Source of the DNA: Erodium maritimum
Taxonomy: Eukaryota > Streptophyta > Magnoliopsida > Geraniales > Geraniaceae
Reading direction: 5' to 3'
DNA length: 64,000 bases
Assembly (NCBI GenBank): GCA_963921825.1
Contig: OY997590.1
Span: forward strand, 54,426,012 to 54,490,011
A program made the translations under genes and the position numbers. Positions within the stretch are counted from its first letter, which is position 1, and every line of letters begins with the position of its first letter. Positions 49,276-61,100 of the stretch are shown here, piece by piece. Under the pieces are notes generated by a model that was not told the origin of the DNA, searched no databases, and saw nothing but the letters and a program-made list of their open reading frames with translations.

Positions 49276-50786
49276 TCCACATCAGTACCCTAAAACTTTC
49301 ATTTTTCATTTAAAGTACCCTAACTCTTTTTTGTGCCACCTCAATACACTAAATCTTTATTTATTTCATTTTAGTACCGCAGTTAACTTTTCATCTGATT
49401 TTTCATCCATGACAGGTAAAATGACCATAATATCCCTCGTTAACAATCAAATTTTCAAACCCATGTCATTCATTTTCAAAAATTATATTTATTTTATAAA
49501 AATCAATTTTTTATAATAAAAATCACTTTTAAATTTTAAAATATCAATTTCTTTCTAAAAAATTCAGTTTTATTTAATTATTGTTTTAAAAAAATATTTT
49601 ATTTATAAAAAAATATGTTTATTTTTTTAAAATTCAATTTTTATTTAAAGTTCAGTTTTAATTTTCTTAAAATTTACTTTTTATTTTAATAAACACGTTA
49701 TTTTTTTTAAAAAATCAAATTTAATTTTGAAAAACAAGTTTATTTTTTTAGAATTCTATTTTTATTTTTTTAGAAATCAATTTTTATTTATTTTAAAGAT
49801 TGAGATTTAAATAAGGAAAACAAAATTTGTTCGTCTTTTCCGGTGAGATTTGGACATTCACAATCAACACACCATCATACCCAGAATATGAGAACTTTAG
49901 CACCAACTCATCCACTAATTTATTAGAAAAGGCAAAAAAGAAAATTAGGAACAAAATCAAAAACAACACAATTTCAACATTTCTTCTCAATCAAATTCTG
50001 CATATTGTATTGGTTTTGCATATTTAACTCGAAAAAGGGACGAGTTTTTTCCCTAAGTTTTCAACCCAGATGTGCAAAACTATGAGACTCCTTGAAGTCA
50101 AGGTAGCAGAAGAAGAGCTTGTGTCAAAATCCCAACCCAGCCACGAACTCCATCTACGGAATCTGTGAGCCATCGTCCACGACGTTGAAGACCAAAAGCA
50201 GAAGCTCGTCAGCGTCGGATCTGACAACACGAACGGGAACGAATACCATGACGTCGTGACCAGATCCACCGCCCGAGCTCCTCCACCACCATCTATCGCT
50301 CTGTTTCTCCAAATGCTCAGAGATGTGGTCTGTGGGGAAAGATGAAGGGGCGTGCTAAGATCTGAGAGAATCTTATGTGTGGGAGCTGAGAGATCTGAGA
50401 GCTCGTTGTCGGAGATGAGTGATAGACGAATTAGGGCTGGAGATGGGTAAGATTGGTCATAGAAGCTCGTCGTCGGAGATGAGAGACAACGGATTAGGAC
50501 CGAAGAGGGTGAACACGGTGTGGAGAGGGGTTAGGGTTTGTGATGGATGCAGATGCAAAACTGGATATAAGAAGGAGTTTGATATAGATTGTATATAAGG
50601 GTAGTTTGGGTATATTTATAAAAAGCATGGTCATGTGCCAAGCACATGACGACTTTCTGTCCAAAATTGGATGGAAAGTTAACGGTGGGTACTAAAAAAA
50701 AATGAAGATTTAGGGTACTGAGGTGGCATAAAAAAGAGTTCGGGTACTGTAAATGAAAAATAAAAGTTTTAGGGTACCTATGTGGG
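49276..50786. mobile_element. Long-TIR element (TAGTACCC family), copy 2, inside unit 1
   Basis: Arms of about 170 bp: the left has CCACATCAGTACCCTAAAAC and TTTGTGCCACCTCA; the right has the complements, ending CCTATGTGGG. An AGCACATGACG word is near the inner arm end, as in copy 1 at 45250. The interior 49800-50530 has a GC-richer, possibly captured segment (50030-50530) with no recognised protein. By comparison with unit 2 it interrupts the sequence TTCATAAATGGATGG. No clean target duplication. Confidence 0.65.
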
Positions 50787-50874
50787 TGGATGGATGAGAT
50801 GCAATTGAGTTGTTGACTGCAAAATAACAGCACTCTTTGTTAGGTTGTAGGGTTTTTTTAGTTAAACTATCACG

Positions 50875-51088
50875 TTACTTTTTGGGAAAACTACTAATAC
50901 CTACCAAAAACCATGCCCATTTAACTGATGTTTACCCTGAAGTTTAAAGTTAACTGATGCATACCCTTAAGTTTCGAAAATGTAACTCAAAACCCCTATG
51001 TCAGCTAAAATGACGAAAATACCCTTAGTGAATTTTTTAAATAACTTTTTTTAAAATATAAATGATTTAAATAAAAATGAAGTCATTT

Positions 51089-51120
<32 letters not shown>

Positions 51121-51322
51121 ACAAAAGTAATTTTTAAATAATTTTTTAACATAATTATTGAAGTGTAGTTGAGGGTATTTTCGTCATTTTAGCTGACATA
51201 GGGGTTTTGAGTTACATTTTCGAAACTTAAGGGTATGCATCAGTTAACTTTAAACTTCAGGGTAAACATCAGTTAAATAGACATGATTTTGGGTAGGTAT
51301 TGGTAGTTTTCCCTTACTTTTT
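50875..51322. mobile_element. Mutator-like MITE with perfect 9-bp duplication TTACTTTTT
   Basis: Body 50884-51313 (430 bp). Arms of about 140 bp are near-perfect reverse complements (GTTAACTGATGCATACCCTT against AAGGGTATGCATCAGTTAAC). Termini GGGAAAACTAC. The 9-bp TTACTTTTT at 50875-50883 and 51314-51322 is identical. The centre holds a TATATA run. High arm identity suggests a recent insertion or active folding and gene conversion. Confidence 0.9.
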
Positions 51323-52295
51323 TTTACCCATTCACAAATTTAATCTTTCCCGCTTCGTTTGAACTCCGATTGGCTTCAAACTTGCGCCAACATTTTTATT
51401 TTTTTAAGGGCTTTCGATTAAGATCAGTCATGAATATACTTTGAAGAAATAAAGAACAAAATTATTTCGTGGCTGATATTTTTAAAAAAATATTACATCT
51501 GGGGTAATTTTTATCAACACTTTACACTGGTTTTATCAACATTGAACACTAGTTTTATCACCTCATTTTTCCAAAATTGAACTTCATTTTAACACCACAT
51601 CACATTTTTTTTATGAACACTGAACACTAGATCTATCAACACTAAACACTCGGTTTATCACTAAATTAATTGTGTTTTTCATCTCCCTATCATATGTTTT
51701 TTAGCAACACTAAACTCTAGTTCATCACTCTTATTATCAAAAAGTGAACAATATTTTTATCACCTCATCACGTGTTGTTTTATCACCTCAGTACATGTTT
51801 TATTTATCAACATTTAGCTCTAATTTGATCACTCCGATATAAAATATTTATTAGTGAAGATTTATCAACACTCACATTATTTTTATCACTCTGATATGAC
51901 CTTTTATTTTTGTGCTTCAAAATATATTCAATATACTACTTGATAGATAGCCATTGGAAAAAGAAAAATATTGGCGCAAGTTTAAAGCTAATCAGAGTTC
52001 AAACGAATCAGGAATGATTAAATTAATGAATCGGCCAAGAAAAAAATGGGCACTTGTCCACATTGTACCATTCTATTACAATTATGCCCTTGCTTGTGTG
52101 AGAAAGGATGAAAATAGCGTGTATTTTGGGTGCGACTGGGGTGATGATGTGGCATCATGGTGAATATTGGATCTTAGGTGTGTATGGCTTACATTGGTTC
52201 TCATAGTGTTTAGAATAAGAGGAGTTTCTATTAGATTTATCCTCAGAACATAACATCGTTCATGTGACGATACAAAGACGTTTTTGGATATACAA

Positions 52296-53809
52296 GAGAA
52301 GAAATCAAATAGAAACTCACCCTTAACCTAAAACTATGTGAATCCATCCAAACCACTCATTTCATAAATGGATGGATGAGGTGCAATTGACTTGTTGGCT
52401 GCAAAAACACAACATTTTTTGGTAAGTGGTATGAGCTTTTTAATAAAACTATGGGGTAACCATGGGACCTAACTTGCTTTGATCTTTGTTTTGGCGATCC
52501 TAATCGGGCTTGACCTTTTTTTACACTTCCCAACTATGACCTTTCCATTTTTTGCACGGACTAACATTTTCCGTCTAAATAAACGTTCTCGTTAGTTTTG
52601 GATGGGAAAAGCCCAAAATGCCCTAAGCAAAAGTCAATATCCTTAAGTTTGGCTTAAATTTTTTTTTTTGCACTTCCCAACTATGACCTTTCCGTTTTTT
52701 TGCACGGACTAACATTTTTTGCTAAGAGCATTTTGGGCTTTACCCATCCAAAACTAACGGCAACATTTATTCAGACGGGAAATATTAGTCCGTGGAAAAA
52801 AAGGAAAGGTCATAGTTGGGGAGTGCAAAAAAAGGTTAAGCTCAGTTAAGATCGCCAAAACAAAGCTCAAAACAAGTTAGGACCCATGGTTTCCCCTAAA
52901 ACTATCATATTTGTTTTTACCAATTCACTAAATTAATCATTTCTGTTTCGTTTGAACTCCAATTGACATCAAACTTTCACCAATATTCTTATTTTTTCAA
53001 GAGCTTTCTATCAAGATCAGTGAAGAATATATTTTGAAGCACGGAAAGATATATTATTTTGGGTAATTTTTATCAACACTTTACACTTGTTTTATCAACA
53101 CGGAACACTAGTTTTATCACCTCATTTTTCAAAACTGAACATGATGTTTATCAGTTTATCACGTGGTTTGTATGAACACTAGTTTTTATCAACAATAGGC
53201 TTATCACTATATTACATGTGTTTAATCACCCTATCACATGTTTTTTTTATCAACACTGAACACTGGATTTATCAACACTAAACTCTAATTTATCACCCTT
53301 ATTAATAAAATTGAACATGATTTTTATCACCTCATCACTTGTTTTTTTATCACTTCAATACATTTTTTTATCAACGTTTAGCACTAATTTGATCATCCTG
53401 ATATAAAAAATGTATTAGTGAAGATTTATCAACAATCAACATTATTTTTATCACTCCAAATATAACTTTTTATTTTCGTGCTTCAAAATATATTCAATAT
53501 CCTACTTTATTGGATAACCCTAGGAAAAATAAAAATATTGATACAAGTTTGAAGCTAATCGTAGTTCAAACGAATCGAGAATGATTAAATTAGTGAATTT
53601 GTTAAGAAAAATAGTCATTTGCCCACATGGCACCATGCTATTACAATTATGCCCTTACTTGTGTGAGAAAAGATGAAAGTAGCGTGTATTTAGGATGAGA
53701 TTGGGGTGATGATGTGGTATCATGGTGAATGTTGGATTTTAGGAGTGTGTGGCTAGGATAAGTTCTCACCGTTTTTAGGATAAGAGAGGTTTCTATTAGA
53801 TTTGTCCTC
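52296..53809. mobile_element. Inverted-repeat unit 2, paralogue of unit 1
   Basis: Collinear with unit 1 (shared blocks: AAATCAAATAGAAACTCACC, GGATGGATGAGGTGCAATTG, TTTTATCAACACTTTACAC, CTATTACAATTATGCCCTT, TTTCTATTAGATTTGTCCTC). It starts about 50 bp after unit 1 ends, in the same orientation. It lacks the two insertions of unit 1 but carries its own MITE at 52453-52896. No coding region. Confidence 0.65.
52444..52905. mobile_element. Mutator-like MITE with perfect 9-bp duplication TAAAACTAT
   Basis: Body 52453-52896 (444 bp), termini GGGGTAACC and GGTTTCCCC, arms of about 90 bp or more (TTCCCAACTATGACCTTTCC and its complement). Identical 9-bp TAAAACTAT at 52444-52452 and 52897-52905. A second copy of the arm-internal sequence at about 52670-52710 makes the centre partly duplicated. 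Confidence 0.9.
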
Positions 53810-53892
53810 TCCTCGTGTTTGGGTGTTAATCGACTTCACTTAACTAGACTCACTAAGGTGAATGTTTTTTTTTAAGATTATGCCCCCTCTTA

Positions 53893-54029
53893 GGAGACGT
53901 TACCTTTAATGTAGCGTCTTCCAAATGGACTCACTTAAGATATTATGACGTTTAAATTGTAATTTTAAATGTAGTATCTGTTAAGTGAGTTCACTTGATA
54001 GACACTACATTTAAAGATAGTGTCTCCTC
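53893..54029. repeat. Short hairpin MITE
   Basis: The left arm GGAGACGTTACCTTTAATGT and downstream CTCACTTAA pair with the right arm TTAAGTGAG...AGTGTCTCC. Arms are about 46 bp with a 40-bp loop. No duplication defined. Confidence 0.6.
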
Positions 54030-54059
54030 AGTAAGAGCATAGTGTTGCAAAAAAAAATA

Positions 54060-54900
54060 GTGCACCATTATCTCATGTATGTTCCACTTTTTTATTTTAT
54101 TTTAAATTTTATTCGGATTTCAGGGTTCAACTAGTCACAACTCGAAATGTACAGATATTGTCTGAAATATTCATAAAACGTTACAAACATCCATATGTAT
54201 TATCCTAGTGTATTAAAAGAACATAATAAAATTTTGGTACATTCAAAGTTTTTTCATTGGTCTACACAATGGAATCGAGGTCTATGTGAAGGATTATGGT
54301 TTCGAAATCGTAGCGGAATTTTTTTTTAATACATAATCTTTAACTTGATAAATTGTATATTGAAAAATACAAATATAGTATAGATTGGTTTACCTCTTGT
54401 AACCAATCTTCTCTTTACTTCAATACTGAGATTTTGGGACCTTCACTCTGATGCAGATATTTCAAGGCGTCCTCAACGAAGTCCACTCTCTAGTGGTATC
54501 CACATGAACAAATCAATTCCCACAACTTTGAGCTTGCTAGATTTTTTGAACAATTATCACTTTTCTCTCAATATAGTGGTGAATATCATTATGATAGTGC
54601 TTCGGATTTTCGGTCATATGACCTTGCATTTATAGGTTTTTGGTTTTCCAAAAACCAAGTCCTTTTAAAATAAGGAAATATTTTTAGAAAACCTAAAGGA
54701 ACCTTATTTTCACTTTCTAGTCAAAATAAGTTTTCCTCTTTTCTAGCTCAAAGGTCTTAATCTTGAACCAGTAAACTCAAGTATCATATGTTGCTCATCA
54801 TCCAGGCAATCACTTTAAATACATGTTTAGATTAGTTTTCCTGATGCATGTGATTCTAGGTTTGAATATGATTACTACTTTTTTTCGTTGTGTTACGAAA
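54060..54900. other. Unassigned, possible LTR relic
   Basis: Contains promoter-leader-like sequence (TTGCATTTATAGGTTTTTGG at about 54625) resembling retrotransposon LTRs, but no second copy and no termini were found. Confidence 0.25.
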
Positions 54901-54916
54901 CACGTAATCCTACAAA

Positions 54917-55074
54917 ATGTTGTACATCTGGGTGATTAACTTAATGTATTTTGGTGATAAATGTTGTGCATCCGGGTGATAAATTTAATATATTTTGGTG
55001 ATAAATGTTGTACATCCAAGTGTTAAAAATTTGTGGTATTTTGGTGATATATGTTGTACATCCAGGTGATAAAA
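54917..55074. repeat. Tandem repeat, 44-46 bp unit, about 3.5 copies
   Basis: Units begin ATGTTGTACATCCGGGTGAT (with variants) and end TATTTTGGTGATAA: 54917-54960, 54961-55004, 55005-55050 and a partial 55051-55074. Non-coding. Confidence 0.9.
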
Positions 55075-55617
55075 ACACATAGTAGTAAACTATCAACAAC
55101 TTTTTCCAAAATACTCCCACTCACTTACATATATGCGGTGTTTCATATTTAAAGTAAACAACTATAACTTTTATCATCTTTCTATCTTATATGTCTATTT
55201 GTCAAATGAAGAAGTTGGATGGGTTCTCAGGACTCTTAGTGCATACAATGTGGGTATATAACACTTAAATTCCTTTTTTTTTTATCCCAAAACTAGGTCA
55301 AATCTCCAATCAGGGATCTAATCCGCATTTATTATGAGCCAAAAGTATGAGCTAAAATAGATCGTCGACAGTTTCATTGACGTAGACATGGTGTTTATTC
55401 AGTCATGCCATCTTATACAGAATCACCATGTGCCGTGTTTATTTATTAATTAATCAAAGATAGGTAATTAAATATTTTTCTAAGAAAGACTAGGTAATTT
55501 AGGATACTTTTAATTTAAGATTTCAAATTAAGATTTTGTATTATTGTTTTAGCATATAGAGAGACTTTATTAATTGTCCTTGAGGTGGATACAATTTAAG
55601 GTAGTTGGGAGTTATCT
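55075..55617. other. AT-rich intergenic, nothing recognised
   Basis: No gene or clear repeat was found. Confidence 0.4.
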
Positions 55618-55869
55618 TCAATGCCTCGTAAGAACAAACATAGAACGAGCCTCCTTGGCTAACCAGTGAGCGACTTTGTGAACTGATCTTTTCACAAAAT
55701 CGAAATTAGAATCCCCGATTAAAGAAAGTAGGACATGAATGTCCTGGATAATACTGGCTATTGGGGAGAGGGGCATCGTAGACAACTTACTGAGGGTCAC
55801 TATACTAAGTGCATCAGTGCAGGTGATAACCCGATTCCATTGACGGACCTGAGCCAGAGCCAGAGCCAT
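55618..55869 (-). pseudogene. LINE RNase H-like (RVT_3) fragment
   Basis: An open 83-codon frame matches the second half of the plant non-LTR RNase H-like domain: ALALAQVRQWNRVITCTDAL, then IASIIQDIHVLLS and FDFVKRSVHKVAHWLAKEA. The first catalytic acidic residues and the rest of the element are absent, so it is a 3' fragment. Immediately upstream on the minus strand is AT-rich sequence like a LINE tail of another copy. Confidence 0.75.
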
Positions 55870-56059
55870 TTTTATTTTGATAGACGAGCTTTAATTTTAT
55901 TCCAAGTATTAAAAGAAAATACAAGGAAGAGAGAAGAGTGACAGCTCAATCCTATACAAAAGAAAAATAAAAACCGTTTCTTAACGAGCAAGAAACCAAA
56001 TAAAACAAGGCAAAAAAGAATCAAATCAAACATAATCTTGGATCTTCTTGCCACTAAAT

Positions 56060-58180
56060 GAAAGTCGAACTAGACTTGAGCTTTCTTGCAGTCCTCATCA
56101 GGCCAAAAAAATGTTGTTGCAGGGTAAAAAATGATTCCTAAATCGGAAGAGATTTTCAACAGAAAACCAGAGCATTGCGTCCGGACCAAAGCAGCAAAAA
56201 ACCCAAATAACATATGTATATCCAGTTCTTCCTCCAACGCCCATTTCCCATGTCGAACCAGGGGAAAAGAAGCTCTATGAATGTGGCCGACATTGTCCAA
56301 AAGGTAGTCCACTAGACTTGCACCTTCGACCAAAACAGCCAAGAGTCCAAACAATGTAAAAAATGTGCTCGGAATCTTCAAACATTCTCTTGCTGCATTT
56401 GCACAACATATCTGACAAGGAAATTTTAACCAGTCATGAAAACACAAGCTATCTTGTTATGAGAAATCTGAGTTCCGTCTCTCCTCGGGCATCAAGGCCA
56501 AATTAAAATCACCTCACATCAAAAAATGTTCTCCTAATTGATCTATATAGGAAATAATTGTGTTCCATAGTTCCAATATGTCTGAAGAATTTGAAGGACC
56601 ATAGACGTTGACTATCAAAATTGAAGTCTGAGAAGCTCCAATAGTACTGGACCAAAAAATAACATTTGGAAGTTTTATAATAGAAATAAAATAGAGGTAA
56701 GAGCTTTTCCATAACGTGACCAGGCCACCTGAAGCTCCATTAGAAGGGATAAAAACGAAATCCCAGTCACCATTAGAACCATATCTTTTGAGAAATACCT
56801 GAGATACCTCCTCCCTCTTTGATTCTTGAAGACTCACACAATCTAGACGCTGGTTTAGAATCACTCCCTTGATACTCTTTATTTTATGAGGAGTTTGTTC
56901 CTCTCACATTTCGTGAGAGGAGTCTTATTAATCAATTTAAGAGAAGAGAGGGATCATCTATGGAGGCCAGACCCTCTTGATCACACAAATCTTCGTAGTC
57001 ATGAGAATCATCATCGCCAAAATCGACCTTCTTCGGAACCTATAAATCGAGAGCATTAAATTGTTCCAAAACTAGATCCACTGAAGCCAATGCTTTTGCA
57101 CCCAATGATTTAACATATTCCCAATCATTCCTTCTTACCCGTCTGTAAGAATGGAGATGACACATTTTTGACAGGTGTGTGATAGATAACTGATGTTGAT
57201 GATTTGCCTTTGCCTTTTTTTTCTTCTCAGTTTAGTAAAATTTGGAGAATCTTGCTTCACACACAAACTGTTGTCAATATAGGGTGGGGCTGTAGATAAC
57301 AAAACAACCATATTTTTAGTAGAGTACTTGACCAATAGGATCTCTTTGGATGCTGAAGAGGAAACATAATCCGAACCCAAGGATTGAGTAGGATCTACAT
57401 GAGAAAATCAATTCAAATTTGGATTATGATCTAAGAGATCGGGATCGCGATCCAAATTTTAATTCCCTCCCTAATCTTCTGGAGGATTACAATCCCTCTC
57501 GTGAGCAGATTTTGAAACATCTTCTGTCGACGAGCTAACTTCCGGCACAAGCTCCGATCTCACTATTTCTACCGAAATATCAAAAGAAGAAGTTCCCAGT
57601 GAAAAAACCAGATTGGTCCTTTCAAGTTTAGAATTTCGATGAACCGGAACAAAAGCTTTGTCGAACGACATTGTGAGATGATCAGTATCACAAAGAACTT
57701 TTAAGACCATTCCCAACTTTTCTCCAATCTTCTTGACATTTGTAGATATTTGACCCTAAAACGGTAAATCGTCTAGTGCTATCCATTGAAAGAAACCTCC
57801 AATGGTAGCCAAAGCGCCTGAGTTACTAATATCCTCAAACCAAGGAACACTTATTCCCAATCAGACGGTTCTCGAGCATCTTTGAGGGTCGGATTCTGAA
57901 CTGTTAGGAGAAAAATACAGCTACCAAAATCTCAAAGCGTAATGTCACCTAAACCTTGGGAGCCTATCACGGCATGGAAAAACATGGTGTTGGGATTTTC
58001 TTTAGCTAGGACCAGAATTCTTGACAAGGCCATGTTCCTCAAACCATCAACCGGTTCCCCTTTAACTACAATTTTTGATGTGGTCTCCTTCAGTGGAGAA
58101 CGGTGTTTCGAAACCCAAACATGCCTCTGTTTTTTGACAAACCTTATTTTCATCGGTTTAGCTAAAGCCACAAACAATTT
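56060..58180 (-). pseudogene. Truncated L1-type LINE: ORF1 relic and endonuclease
   Basis: On the minus strand, 58180-57480 reads as fragments of an ORF1 (LGISVPWFEDISNSGALATI and nearby), with stops. The segment 56864-56500 is the start of an APE-type endonuclease: CVSLQESKREEVSQVFLK, then FIPSNGASGGLVTLWKS, SILIVNVYGPSN and, after a stop, GDFNLALMPEERR. After the GDFN block the similarity ends. The following 125-codon frame (56070-56447) is not recognised, and the element passes into an AT-rich tail near 55880-56050. No RT is present. Confidence 0.75.
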
Positions 58181-58199
58181 ATGATCGCGAATGCCTCCA

Positions 58200-61100
58200 T
58201 ATACGGGTCTGTCCCTTTGCTTGGATAGACAGCGTCACTGGGGAATGTTGGACTTCGTTCCAGACCTAGTTATTTCTTGCTTTCCAAATTTCCTAGAGCC
58301 CAATGAAGATTTCCATTGTGCGATATGAAGTGTTTTGTTGTACCCATTGGGTCGACCATGAAGTAAACGTGGTTGTCTAGGGTATTGATGATCTTCCACC
58401 TCTCTTTGCTCATCAATCTTTGGCAATTTGGAAATGAAGGAAGAGATGTTCCGTTGTCTCTAGTTATTGACAACAAATAGGGTTAAATGGTGACATTGGG
58501 ACAAAACGTCTGCATAGGTTGGCCACCACTTGTAGAGTACTTGAGAGGACACGCCAGATGAATATGCGTATCCATGGTTGGACTTTGAGGTTCCAAATAG
58601 CTGGCCAAAACGAGGGTCATCTGGAGTGGTAGTCGTCCTTGGTTGTAGGGTTCAATATCCTACCTGTGTAGAATATTTCCCTCTAGAGTGATCGGCCTAA
58701 TACTATGTGTATTTGGCTCAAGTGGTAGATAGTGGGATGGCCGCACAATATCGGGAGAAAAGGTTTCCATTATGTGGGGGAGCCTTCCACCTACGGGGAG
58801 CTGCGAGATTGAGGCATTCTACCATGAGCCCCATAAATTCTAGGGAAGATGTGTGGATATACGGGTCTGGTGTGGTCATCCAAGGTGTATGAATTATATG
58901 GGTGGTTTGAGCGTTTCCTATTGTGTGACACATTCCAGATCCGATCAGTGTCTAGGTGTCCCGAATACTTGTCCATATATAAGTGGGGTTTGATCCCCTA
59001 ACGACCGTTTAGAACTCGCACTACAGATATATCAAGCTTTTATTAAACGGGTTACTAGAGATTGAGGCTGAGTAATTAGGTTACATGCCTGTTTACCAAC
59101 GAGCCCTGTATTCACATCCTGAAGACCCCGAAACGCCATCCCACCAGTTTCTTTTGGTTGGCATAGCTTGTGTCAATCCTGCCAGATAATTGGTCGTTTC
59201 TTGTCCGTTGGTGCTCCTCACCAGAATCGAGATAAGGCCAAATGGATCTTGTCTATTATAAACAAGAGAACTCTGAATATAGACATGACATACGTGGGTA
59301 GAGAGGTTAGGATGGATCATATCATAACCTCTCTACCTACTAGAGAGAGGAGTTTACCATCCCATGAGCGGACACACTTAATAACTTTCTCTCACAGGTA
59401 GGCCAGGCTACGTGTCTTGTTTTGTCCAACCATGTTGCGTATGCCCAGATAAATAGATGCCTCTGTAGTTTCAAGAATATTGAGAATTCCAGAGAAAGCT
59501 TGGTGGGTCTGCAAATCCATGTTGGTACTGAAGAACACGGACGATTTTTGGGAGCTAAGGACTTGGCCCGACCAGGCACCAAAAGTGGTTATCAGGCCTC
59601 GTACCTGTGTGCTTTCTTGGCTGTCGCGTTGTAGAATATGTAGCAATCATCTGGAAAAAAAACATATGGGTAATAAAGGGGGCTCCCCTCGCTACCCAAC
59701 ACTTATGTAGTTGGCCTCCCCTTTGAGCTTATTCGATGAGGCGGATAGGCCTTCAATACAAAAGAGGAACCTATATGGTGATAGAGGTTCTTCTTGTCAG
59801 ATTCCCCTTGTTGGAATGATAAGGTCCATTGTGTTTCCTTTGGACGCTATTTGATAAGAGACCGTTCTCATGCAGACCATCATCAACGTTGTCCATTGCT
59901 TAGAGAATCCTAATTTTTGCATAATTGTTGTGATGAATGGAAACTCCACACTGTCATATACTTTACTCATATCTAATTTGAGGGCCATGAATCCTATAAC
60001 CCCTTGTTTGTTTACCGGAGGTAGTTGATCACCTTGAAAGATAAAAATATGGTATCTTGGATAGACCGACTAGGACGAAAACTCCTTGAGTAGGGGATAT
60101 TATATTTGGAAGAAACCATTTAAGCCGATTTTCCAGTACCTCTAAGTGGATGCGGAAGATAATGTTACACATATGAATTGGCGAAAGTCTGTAACCAATT
60201 TCGGGCCAAAGATTTTTGGAATGAGGAATATTATGGTATCATTGATTTCCTCCTATAGGTCCCCACCCCCTATGATTTTCTAAATGAAGGTCGTGACTGA
60301 TGGTGCCAACGTGGGCCAGTAATGTTCGTAGAATTTTGTGTTTAGTCCATCCGGACCTGGTGCCTTATCTGGTCCCATTTGGAATACTTCTTGGGTGACT
60401 TCATCCTCAATTACGGTCACCGTTAACAGTTGGTTCTTGAAATTCGTGACCTTAGCTCAAATACAGAGATTCATGTTTCGAAGAGAGGCCTCAAAGGTAG
60501 TGAAAAGTTGCTTGAAGTATGTCGATTGGAGGACGTCCATTCCCAATTCCCATGTGACCGTTTGACCTTAGTCGTCTTGTAAGAAGAAAAATTGGTTTAT
60601 CTGACGCTGAAACGAGGCCGCTACATGGAAGAACTTCGTTTTCCTATCTCCCTCTATGAGCCAATGATGCTTGACACGTTTCTAGCAAAAGGCGTCGTTT
60701 TGTGCAAAAGTTGTCTCATACTGAATTTGAAAGGACTCCTTACGGTTTAATCCTTCTCTGTCCATACGTCCATTTAATGTGGAAATCTGACGTTGGCACC
60801 ATTTGATTTGTTGTAATGTACCTCAATTTACATCCCGTCCCAAAACTTGGATAGCCTCTCCTACATGGGTAGTCGTATTTCCAATATCATATGTTGTTGG
60901 ACCCTCTCATGCTCCTTTGGCAAGGATACCACATTATGGTTCCTTCGTCCAATTTGACTAAAATCTGAACTTCACCGTCCGGGGTGTACGGTTTTGTGGT
61001 GCTAGGATGAAGAGGATAGAATAATGGTCTGATGTAGCAGTTCCCTTATTTAGTAGTCGAGGAGGCGGGACTTACCGTGCCAGATCCCCCAAGATCAGGG

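Larger units (their letters stand above)
49196..52244. mobile_element. Inverted-repeat unit 1 (about 1.1 kb before later insertions)
   Basis: Termini GAGGATAAATC and GATTTATCCTC form a perfect 11-bp inverted pair that extends imperfectly for about 60 bp. Flanks GAATATAGC and GAACATAAC agree at 7 of 9, suggesting a Mutator-like element. Two later insertions are inside (about 49276-50786 and 50884-51313). The core has an inner inverted repeat (TTTGAACTCCGATTGGCTTC and its complement near 51995) and TTATCAACACT repeats. Paralogous to unit 2. Confidence 0.65.

Noticed and set aside
54917..55074. Direct repeats as a CRISPR array
   Set aside because: Units are 44-46 bp back to back with no spacers. 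It is a simple tandem repeat.
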